Of a stretch of 64,000 nucleotides of DNA, positions 24,201 to 36,200 are shown piece by piece. Source of the stretch: Atriophallophorus winterbourni (Eukaryota; Platyhelminthes; Trematoda; Plagiorchiida; Microphallidae); the NCBI GenBank assembly GCA_013407085.1, contig JACCGJ010000636.1:62001-126000 (forward strand). The letters are read 5' to 3'. Within the stretch, counting starts at the first letter, position 1. Every line of letters starts with the position of its first letter. The notes below the pieces were generated by a model. It saw only the letters and a list, made by a program, of their open reading frames with translations. It was not told where the DNA came from and ran no database searches. The translations under genes were made by a program, and so were the position numbers.

Positions 24201-27200
24201 TGTCTTAAAATAGTGTATAAGCATATGATGGTATGGTATGAAAGCACAAGCCTGATCCAGGCAAAGTGCCGCACAGTCACAGACTGCCAGATTGCCCAGG
24301 CCTAGACAGATATGAGGAAGCAAAATGAACAGGAAATGGTAGTGAGACTCCAGCGTGTTTCAGCATACAGCTCACTACCGTTGGTCAATCAATTTAGCAT
24401 GATGTTAGCCGCACAGCACAGAAATGCTGTATAAGCATAAGCAATGAGAAACTCAATGTCAACCGAAGGGTACAAAAATCGACAACCTTGAGATTTATAT
24501 AATTAAATAATATTCCTATCCGTTGCATCACACAAGGGTGCGTAAATTACGACGAGTTCGTTGTTGCTGTCTGGATTTCAGCAAACTTATCAGACGCTTC
24601 GATAGCTAGACTTTCCAAAAATGCACTAAGCGAATTTTTCTTCTTTCTACAATTCTAACCCTGTTTCGGTGCTCACCGAAACACGTTCATGGAATCTCTG
24701 CCCATGATGGTAAACAACACGAAACGCACAAAGTGTGCATGTACGGACTGGCGAGATCCACGGGTAGCTTTGCTTGTTGATGATAAGCATCAAACGTTGG
24801 TCGAGGCGTTCGTTTCCGTGAGTATTTTAAAGGAAACATCAGGGGAGATTCGTTTCAAAAAGCGGAAACCCTGCATTAAAGTACCGTCCGGGTTCTGCTG
24901 TGGAAGAGTAGCAGAGAGCCGAAAGTGACCCGCAACATACATTGACCAAAATTTAGCTCCCCTGACAACATCAAACTCATTGGTGGCTCACTTAGCAATG
25001 CTCGTCAAATGGAGTGGACAAACAGATACGAATCGGAATACTCACTTGATACACATGATTCAATTTCAAATGTTTCAACAAAAGCAACAGCAGCGCTGAG
25101 ATCGCTTTGACAATCAATTCGCGATGCCGGTCGATATCCACGTTCAATATACTCGACTGTATTGCACTGGAACTGTAAAACCGGGACGTTAGGGGGGAAA
25201 TGGACATTCAAATACCAATAGACGCTATAAAAACGCACAATCAACAACCAAGGTGGGAAAATGTATGCAATATTTTCACAGGTTGCGGTAGCATGTAAAT
25301 TACCAAGTGTAGCGATGTTGGAGAAATATCATTATCTTCCCAAAAAATCACGTGATCCTTTGCAACCCTTTGCAATGCTCATTCTCGATTCTGATTGGTC
25401 CATTTCGTGTCAGCCATTTTGTTTACGATAAAAAGCATAAATACCGAAGAGCCGCAGCTCAATCTGTATTTGTTCTTGCTACGCGTAGTGCAGGATTTAG
25501 TTAGTCAATTGCGACTAATAGTGTATACAGTGTTTAGTGTTTCAGTTAACTATAATTAGGGCTCAGTTCTGTTAAAATATAACTAGATATCACTATTGCA
25601 GGTAGATAGTACGCACAGGTTCCAAAGGTTGTCATAGCCGGGGGTGGCAGTGGGGATAAGCTCCACTGTTTATAAAATGCTCCCATATGGCATGCGTCTC
25701 AAATAGCCTCTGACAACCAAGTCCAGCTTCTGGCCTGCACGAGTGGCTCTCCGAGCCCGGCGGAACTGCTTCTACCAACAGGAGAAGGGGGAGGGCGAGT
25801 GACTGGCGCCTGAAAACCAGTTTGCTTCGGGCAGATGTAGCTCGTTAGCCCGGGAGAGCATTTCATCTAAGGGAAGGAAAACACTGATTTTAAACCTCCG
25901 CTGCCTTGTGGGACACCCGATCGCGGGAATGGATTCGGGAGAAAACCCTGAGGAAAAACCTGGAACAGAGTTGGGAGACCACTTCTTTCTGGCACAATCC
26001 CTGATGCCTTGCAGGTCGCACTTGGTTGTGCAAAGGCTAGAGAAGCTGACTCGAAACAAAACGCGGAGTGGGCTGGGGACGCCGCCTTTGTACCCAAATT
26101 CCCAAGAATCTTCTTGGAAGCCGACTCATCCTCCAGGAGGAGATAGTCGCACAAAGTAAGTAAGTAAGTATAGTACGCACATATGTATGTATGAAATCGC
26201 TAGTCTGATCCAGCAAAGTGCCGGAAATGCATAAACTGTACATGAGGTAAGATACTGCCAGGTTGCCCAGGACTAGACAGATATGAAAATGAAAATAGAA
26301 ATGGAATTGAGACTCCACCGTGTTTTCGGGTTCAGCACACCACGGGCGGAAAATCAATTTAGCACAGCGTGGGTCATGAGAGAATATAGAAAAACTGAAC
26401 AAATCCATCTGGAATCATGGAACTAACCAGAGGTCAAGAGGAAACAATGAAATGTCGACGGAAGTCAAAATAAGAAATACAGGCGAGATTTTGAGTACGA
26501 AACCATTGAATTAAAATCTGAACTGAAACGATGCAGAAATATGACATAACACGGACAATAATCAAATCTCCGTGAGTGTAGAGTGCTTGTTTTGAGCACT
26601 TCAAATTTAACAGTAGCATCGCAGAACGTGACATAATAACATGAATGCTACTAGGGGAATCCTTCGATAAAATGGCAATTTAAAATCGTACACAACGGGA
26701 AAAACTGAAATGTATAAAAGCTGACCTTCCGTTGAATAAGTTACGGTAGAATTTCGAAGGGAGAGAAAAGTGTGGTGTTGCCGAATGGACAACGTGAATG
26801 ACAAACGATGAAATTAACTTACGATGCTTCATCGGGGAGGACTTCCGCCAGAATATTGATGGGTTCCATCTTTGCTTTTGAGGTTGGAAGGGCAGCAAGA
26901 AGCACACGTAGGAGCGAAACCTGACATGTAGTAATGTTTGGTTAGTTGATCATTTTACAATTGACGTGAGAATGCGAATTTGGAAAAGACAGTGAGTTAG
27001 GTTGGAGCAACTATGAGATGGTAACAGCATGGTGTCCCTGTCAAACGAAATCAAAGGAAACACTAACTTTGAAGCGACATTGAACCACCACGAAATCTCA
27101 TTCATCGAGGGTATCTTTTGAGCAAATTGGCTACAACCTTATCAAGTACCTATGGCGTGGTTGTGTGCTGGACTTACTGGGGCACTGTCTAGAATCTGAC

Positions 27201-30200
27201 CGCGCGTTGGTCTTTGCATAGCCCTTGATGCGAGTTGGTTGGCCAGGGATTGTCACGCCACATTTCGCTAGAAGTTTCGGAACAGCTTTCTGAATTGCCA
27301 AAAGATGATATCCATGAACGATGTATCACTCTAACTTCGCCGAAGTTAACATCGACGAGTAATAGATTGAGATACGATAGATATAAAAATAGCTGAACCG
27401 CGTTGAATGGTTTTAACTTAAAATCTCGCGTGGCTGAGGCTGCTTCTGTAGGTTTTCTACGACTAACGGTCAATTTCTGCTGAAGGCATAGATGATGCAC
27501 AGCGAAGACTCATTCAGTGCAAACTCGTTAACAGTTTGATGAACGAACTGAAATGTTTGGAGAACCTCAAGGATATAACGACGGAAGGTGATTTTACAGA
27601 ATGCTGAAATTTATCAAAACTACGAATAGCGGACGGTCCGAGAGTTTTTAACATGATCAGGCGCCTGGAGCGATGGATAGCATATTTTGGGCGCGGTTTG
27701 TCTGGCATTCTACACCTAAAGCGCCACAATACACCGGGTAAAGATGCTCAAGTACCGTCCTTCTTCCAGGATGGTAGTCAGGCATTAGCGTGTGATGCTC
27801 AACAGTTAGTTTCCAGTAGATTGATTGAAAAAAATCGATCGATTTCCAAAGAGAATCATCAATTGTTTAGCTTTTCAATAACGAACGGCGCAATTACTGC
27901 GAAAATAATCGAGGTAGTATACTTGTTGCAGAGGCGCTTTAAGCTGGCTTCTATGCTGCATCGCCAATCGAGAGCTGAACGGGAAAAACAGATCTGTGAC
28001 GAACCAACTGGATTTCTAGTCAGTCGGGGTTACATAGACCAAATCTTCACACCGTCAGGAACTAAAGAAACGCCGTCTGATGTGGAGGTCGATCATTATG
28101 GTATTCCGTGATATCCGAATGACATTAGATTCAATTAAACACAAATTTCTATTCAGACGTGGAGTACCGAAAAATATGCTTGGATTTTGACAGCATTTTA
28201 TTGTGAAACAGCTGATAGGGTTCGAGTGTACATGGTCCACATTTCTTGCCGATTGTGAGTACGTCGTGGTTCATCTTGCTCAATGTTTCGGTACCGCAAT
28301 GATCTTAAGTGGATTTGGTATTAATTCTGTCAAGACTCTGTGCTGCTCAAACGTCGTACCGGAATCAGGTGACGCGTAAGCACTGTTTCATCATACGATC
28401 GACTTATGAGTAGTATCCTCATTGAAATTCATCGCCAGTGTGCATTACGATCTCCTCTAATGTCGTGGCATGTTCAAAGACGTGACTTCAAAGGCTCTTT
28501 ATTTCATTTGAATCTAGAAATCTTTGTCAAAAGGAACTTTTCATTAAACAATTACGGACAAATCTATCTCGTTGACACGATGCGCTTATTTTTGGTTAAT
28601 ATTATATGCGTAATTTGTACAGATTTCTTTTTTAAAAAACAGACTTAAACTGAAATTGAGAACTTTTTTCTAATAAAGCTTTGTACTTTCTTTTCGTTAA
28701 ACTTAAAAATTGTACAATTCTTAATCGGAATTCAAGCAAATCTCTCCAGAACGGCATAGTCAACCTAGAACCAGGTTTGTCAAATCAGTTGTGCTGAGGA
28801 AAAGATCATCACAACATGCATGTGAAACAGACGTATGAGGAGTGTATGATCTAGTCATGTAAGCTAAGCTTTGTTATGCTTTTGAAACCTGGTCGATTCA
28901 GGCCAGAAAACGTCCACCGACTTTATAAAATTCATCATCACCATGATCACAATCAGCGACAGCATATGCCAAAAGTTCAACTGCCATCAAAGCATGAAAA
29001 ATATTCCAAAAGAACGAGAAGGATTGGGCTTAAACAGCGAAAGAATCGATAGAAGAGTAGGCACAATCAAACCTGGATGAGGTGGCACCACTACACAGAA
29101 AAAAACCGCCAACAGATCAAATTCATAGAGCAGAGCATTGAAACGAACCATGTATTGAGGAAGAGACGGGTACGTAGCGCGATATAGACGTTCCACCGGT
29201 GTGTCTGGAACGATTTCTCGACCCTGAAAAAAGAAAAGAATTCGCTCAAAATGTTGCCGTCTGGGTTGCACACGGGATGATGGGAAAATGAGAAAATACG
29301 TACCATTGAGAAAGGATTGTGGGAATAATCTTGTTCTCGTCGAATTTGCACTTCACTCAAAGGGGTGTACAAATGCTCACGTAACACGCGCACCGCTTCG
29401 TGGATTGGCTCGGGTAAACCCATCAAAGATGTGACATCGTTTGGGACTTGAAACTTTACAAATTTCAAACGGACATTGGTCAAGAAGTTCTGAAAGACGC
29501 GGACGAAAAAAATAGTAATTAGAGTAAACGTACTGTTTGAGTGATAATAATAGCAGGAAGCTTTTAGTAGGTGTTGCTTGTAACTAAGAGCAACAGCAAA
29601 TGACCTCATTTGGTCTCGTAGGACAGATCATGGTGATTCCTTGTGGCAGGCTGCAACCAAGTACACGCCATACTTTCATTGTCAAAACCGGTCATGGAAT
29701 TTTCTCCTTATAATCATCATTGTCGTCATGGAAGACACCTATCGCCATTTCACGGACACACAATTACAACGGAATTATGCGTGCAAAGGGGAGCACAAAA
29801 GGGACAAAAAAGTGAATTAAGGCGCTCACGCCGACAACAGTGTCACACGTCAGTTTATCGAACTGTGGGATGATTCCACTCGTCAACGACATCCGATCCA
29901 GGCTACATCTGTAAAGAGCAAATGAGCTTTAGTCCACTGTGTTTGTCCCAGATTCTGCCAGTATTCGATGATCCGTCGAACTTGTGAAAGCCACTCATGC
30001 GGAACCGGAGCCAGACTTGGGGATTATTTAAGGGGTCACTATGTGAATCGTTTTAAAGATATTGGGTTATTTCCCACTAGCAAGAGCGGTTGCACGGACG
30101 TGCATATTTAATATCTTGCTAAATTGATGTGTCGTTGTTAATGAGCTACACGGTGGAGTAGCAAAGCCATTTTCGCTTTCTTATAGAAAGAAGCAGAAGA

Positions 30201-33200
30201 AGAAATTCGCATTATTCGTATACACAAAGTTTCAGCATACGATAATCTCACCACAACATTGAATAAAATTTTACGAACAGGTCCCGGCATCAAGTTACAA
30301 TTTGTCAACTGAGCCATGCTTCTTGTCCGTCTTGATTGATAATTTCCACATAAGATCCCGTTTATTAGCAAATGCAGTAAGCATAGTTTTGGGGGCCAAA
30401 GTTTCACTGCAAATCTCGGTATCTCGTAATTCGTTCAAAGGTTTGAACAGTAGCTCCAGAGTATAACTTAATTTACCACCACCGCCCTTAAGATGCTAAC
30501 TTAATTAGAATGCAATGCAACAACTTTGTTTTAATGTACCTACCGAACAGAGCAAAGAAGCACGCTTTTAAGACGAGAACAGAAGGCATTTACATACACA
30601 CGCGAAGTAATGGCAAGCTTTTCAACATGAACCGGTTGAGAGCACAAACCAAAGTACGGGATGTGATAATCCGTGACCTGTGGTTTGCCGACGATACAGC
30701 CTTTATTGCTCACTCCCAAGAGAACCTACAGTCGCTAATGGACTGTTTTTCGTCGGCATGCAAAGACTTTGGTCTAACAATCAGCATGAGCAAGACCAAA
30801 GTCCTTGGTCAAGGGACTGTATCGCCACCAATCATCACTGTTGGAAACTGTCAGATCGAACCAGTACATCATTTCACATATCTTGGTTCAACCATTGCGG
30901 ATAACCTCTCGCTAGACACGGAGATTGATAAGCGGATTGGCAGAGCAGCTGTCATTTTGTCCCGATTGAACTCTCGTGTTTGTGGTAACCGCAAGCTGAC
31001 TGTAAAGACAAAGATGATGGTATACAGCGCGTGCGTACTAAATGCTTCACTATACGGCAGTGAAATCTGGATTACCCACGCAAGACACGAACAGAAGCTG
31101 AATGCTTTCATCTACGAAGTTCCGTCGTATTCTTGAACATATCGTGGATGACAGAGTGAATAACNNNNNNNNNNNNNNNNNNNNNNNNNNNNNNNNNNNN
31201 NNNNNNNNNNNNNNNNNNNNNNNNNNNNNNNNNNNNNNNNNNNNNNNNNNNNNNNNNNNNNNNNNNNNNNNNNNNNNNNNNNNNNNNNNNNNNNNNNNNN
31301 NNNNNNNNNNNNNNNNNNNNNNNNNNNNNNNNNNNNNNNNNNNNNNNNNNNNNNNNNNNNNNNNNNNNNNNNNNNNNNNNNNNNNNNNNNNNNNNNNNNN
31401 NNNNNNNNNNNNNNNNNNNNNNNNNNNNNNNNNNNNNNNNNNNNNNNNNNNNNNNNNNNNNNNNNNNNNNNNNNNNNNNNNNNNNNNNNNNNNNNNNNNN
31501 NNNNNNNNNNNNNNNNNNNNNNNNNNNNNNNNNNNNNNNNNNNNNNNNNNNNNNNNNNNNNNNNNNNNNNNNNNNNNNNNNNNNNNNNNNNNNNNNNNNN
31601 NNNNNNNNNNNNNNNNNNNNNNNNNNNNNNNNNNNNNNNNNNNNNNNNNNNNNNNNNNNNNNNNNNNNNNNNNNNNNNNNNNNNNNNNNNNNNNNNNNNN
31701 NNNNNNNNNNNNNNNNNNNNNNNNNNNNNNNNNNNNNNNNNNNNNNNNNNNNNNNNNNNNNNNNNNNNNNNNNNNNNNNNNNNNNNNNNNNNNNNNNNNN
31801 NNNNNNNNNNNNNNNNNNNNNNNNNNNNNNNNNNNNNNNNNNNNNNNNNNNNNNNNNNNNNNNNNNNNNNNNNNNNNNNNNNNNNNNNNNNNNNNNNNNN
31901 NNNNNNNNNNNNNNNNNNNNNNNNNNNNNNNNNNNNNNNNNNNNNNNNNNNNNNNNNNNNNNNNNNNNNNNNNNNNNNNNNNNNNNNNNNNNNNNNNNNN
32001 NNNNNNNNNNNNNNNNNNNNNNNNNNNNNNNNNNNNNNNNNNNNNNNNNNNNNNNNNNNNNNNNNNNNNNNNNNNNNNNNNNNNNNNNNNNNNNNNNNNN
32101 NNNNNNNNNNNNNNNNNNNNNNNNNNNNNNNNNNNNNNNNNNNNNNNNNNNNNNNNNNNNNNNNGGTAGTGAGATGCATGCGAATACACGCTGGAGTCCC
32201 ACTGCCATTTCTATTTTCCTGTCCCACATCCATCGACGCCTGGAAAACTTGACAATATCTTAGCCCACGTGCAGTCTTTGACTGTGTGGCATTTTGCCTA
32301 TATCAGACTTGTAATATCATACATACATACAGCTTAGATGAATCCATCAATCACCTAACAGTTCAGCTATCTTCAGGCTTCTAAATAAAATTGGTTTTAG
32401 TGAATTCAGTAAACATGGATGTAAATGAGAAACCGGAACAAACAACGGTAAGCGGTTACCCACAACAGGAACGTGGATATCAATTGAGCAAATCAATAAT
32501 ACCAACCTCCAAATCCTTGATCCGAACTTTTGGCTTCCAGCGCAAAGCCTTATAATCAGCTCCCAGACCCGGTAATCCGTAAGGCAAGGCTTGTGTGGTT
32601 GAGGGATCAGAGACGCTGGTCGACGGGGCGGAATTGTCAACTGTACGCGAGGTAACCACCAAGTTGCTGGTGGCGCCCATAACCGGTGAGCCTGGTCGAG
32701 GTGTGGCGGTGCCAGGTTGGTGAGAATCCGATGATGGGGGTGGTGGTCTCGGGGAAGCGGAAATGGGAAACGTAACTGACGTGATGACAGAGGTGGTTTG
32801 GCGCTTGGGCGATGGGAGTTGCGATTGTTGCGGTTTCAAACTAAGACGGCCGCTGGCTAAGCTGCCCTGCTTCGGTGGCTTATTACCTACATTAAAATGA
32901 AAGATAACAAATTACAGCCAATTTTAGTAGATGAAAGTAATGATTTCGACGGTTTGGGACTTATGTGAGTATGTATGTAAGAAAGCACAAACCTGATCCA
33001 GTAAAAGTGCCGCATTGTCACAGACTGCACGTTAGCTAAGATACTGTCAGGTTGCCTAAGCCTAGACAGATATGAGAAAGAAAATACAAAGGGGAATGAC
33101 AGTGAGACTCCAGCGTGATTCAGAATGCAGCTCATTACCGGTAGCCAATCAATTTAGCACGGTTAGCGCACAGCACGGTACGATAGCACCTTCGTATTGA

Positions 33201-36200
33201 GTAGTAGGATGGAATAAAAATAACTGGAATACTGCTGACACAATGTGCTTCGAAATAAAGTGATTAAACAGTTAGCTTATTACTATTAGGATTCGACATA
33301 AGAGTTTGTTTACCACTTTATCACTGTTTCTAGGCTTACTGAACATGATCTTACTGTCTACACCAGACAACGGCAAACAGCAAGGGAGTGTTATGTAGGG
33401 GATGGGGATGTGAGCACCACCATACATTTGTACAATATTAGTTATTATTCACTCATAAAGAAATAAACCAGAATATGACCCAGTAAAATAATTGCCAGGA
33501 GCAGTCAAGTCCAAATTTCGAATGAATGTCTCGACAGTGGCAGTGGAAACAATAGTTTTAGGCATTGCATTCGAAAGGAAGCAGCCAAGTACCGAATATA
33601 AGTATCGTTGACAGTCCGAGCATTAACGGGGAGTGTGTAATGCAGCTAAGTGGCGATACCTGAACAAATGTTTTAGTGGGTGGTTTGGACTGTGTAATAT
33701 TTCGTATGTAAGTATCACATCGCTTTGAATGTTTTTGTGAAATGGGTTGTGGAGCTCAGCCATGGCATTCGTTCCTCGTGCGGTAGTTTGTAAAAAACAA
33801 CAAACAAGTTTAGCTGCCCACGTGCAGTCTCTGACGGTGCGGCACTTTGCCTGGATCAGGCTTCTGATTTCATGCCATCATACGAGCGCAATGTTTTCGG
33901 GGTGATGGCAATGGAGGAACACTCACCACGGTCAAACACATGATAACGGCCTGCTATTCGCTGACGCGAAAGAATCTGATTCGCGGAATTCCCAGGAGGA
34001 CTGCTTGCGCGCACGTGACGAATAACTTGATGCGTATCTTCCCACAAGGGTGGCAGATTCCAGCGAGCTCGAGCGGCATTTTTCCGGTGAAACATTGTCG
34101 TCTCTGGTCCCATGGTGACCTGAAAGGAGGAAAAGGAGAATAAATTTGCCAGCGAACGATATTGAAACTGGGTCGGGTGATTTGATGTGTCTGTATATAC
34201 GTTTGATGTATTAAGTCATAAATCTGTTCCAAACAATGAGCCACACAGTCATAGACTGCACGTGGGCTACGATACTGTCAGTTTGCATAGACCCAGACCG
34301 ATATAGGAGGGAAAATAGAAAATAAAAATGGTGTTACCTGAATACATTACCCCAGTGACACAGAACCTACCGACACGACGTTAGAAAGCTGGATTAAGAA
34401 TCACTGCATATAGCGATCTTATACCAAACTATTATCACACGCGGCAACTGGCATGCAGGAAATAATATATAGAAATGTGGAGAGGTAAATTGTTATCTCT
34501 TCTCAACCAGTTGAACAGTAAACAAATTTTCAATGCTTTTCACAACCACACACACACAATTCACGACCGGTTTCGTACTGGTAGCACTCAACGGGTAATG
34601 TCGTTTCGATCAGGATCCGCGTGTCTTAAAACAGGCAAACAATCTTCATAATTTGAAGCCACTGCTGGGTAACATCAACATGCGGATGGGGTGCAACAAA
34701 ATGTCCATTTGCATGCATTCGCATTGCATAACACGAACGAATTGTGACGTAGTCGTGAACACCATCTTGTCTGACTGCAGTTCGATGAGGGCTTGACAAT
34801 GTGCCAACGTTCCGTTCCGTCTCATAAACATCAGCATGATACACCACACACAATAGTCCATCCATACAAATTACCGGATGCATAACTACCGTTCAGACAT
34901 TGGATGATAAAAAAGGTAAATAGATGGGGAGTGGGGTTGAAAAACTAGGGAATCTGCAAACTGAATGAAATCTCTACACTTGGGGTGAAACATGCACCCA
35001 ATGAGTGGAGTGATACAATCAAGAGAGCTTTTTCCCCAGCTTACAATACCACACATTATATCAAGCTTTCATGAACACTACACTGAAATATTTAAGAGGA
35101 AATAACAATTTAAATCGGATCTCAAAGAAAGGCATCTGGAGAAGCAGAACCGCGTTGTCCACATTCAACAGTAGTAGCCCCTATTCACGGAAGTTGTGGA
35201 TCTGGTTACTGTTTGCAAAGAGTCAACGTCACCAGCTTTCATGTGTTGTTTATAGCATCTTAGATGAAGAAAACCAGATACGTGGAAGATACCTCAATTC
35301 GCAAGGTTAAATGGCGCATGTCATTTTTTTCATCGATTCGCGATAAATGAAAGAAGGATACGACGGATTCTCCGTGGATGAACGGCAACAAGGTTTCATA
35401 GTTACCTTGCGTGTGTGACCTAAACATCCCCGCTAAACAGTTGTGACAACTCGTATTCCCCATACAAGCTGAGTTTCGCATTGCAGTCCAATGGCATCTC
35501 GGACAGAAGATTAGAGATAGTCCAGCTATTTGCGAAATGATCAGCTAACATTACCCTTCTACTCTTCTAAATGTTAGTCTTATGTCCCAGTGGTTGTCGG
35601 CAAAGCAATCACCCAATTATATATTTTCCAGCATGTAATGCTACACTAATGTGGTCTTAATTTATGTGCAATAGTGAAAAAGACATTTCATGACGAAATA
35701 ATAGTGATCTGTGCTACAATTCATTCAGTAGACCATTGAGAGGAGAAGGTGGGACATCCCGGCATACGGGGATGCATATAACAAGCATTAGTGGCCGATG
35801 AACAAGATTTAACCAAAAAATCTTTCATAATTAAGGCAGGTTTTACAACAAGCAGAAGCGTTGGCAATTGGTAAGGCGGTTGAAATTTCACAAAATGTGT
35901 AAATACATGGTACCACGAACAAGAAAACGGGGCGAAACCTACCAAAATGACTTTCCACAACAAGAGCAAAACTTTCTTGATGGGGAAATTGGATGGCCCG
36001 CTGCAAAAGCGGTTGATCATTTCAAACAGCACAACAGTTAGCGTGGTCTTTCCATCATCCAGCACGTAGGATGCTGCAAAAGAAATTTTAAAAAAATTAT
36101 CATGTTGAATATGCATTGTGGTGCTCACAACGCTAACTAAACTTGAGCTTAATGTCGCCACTTGGTAACTGCAAACAGCCAGAAACCGGTAGTGGTGTGT

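Noticed and set aside
25772..26408. Several 83-123 codon frames over B1
   Set aside because: Frames on both strands of a GC-rich non-coding retroelement; they have no domain similarity and are not conserved between B1 copies.
29091..29609. 172-codon minus-strand open frame
   Set aside because: STRIP exon i read through flanking introns; exon j lies in another frame.
31050..32233. Very long open frames of 355-379 codons on both strands
   Set aside because: They consist of the 1000 N gap; no real coding content.
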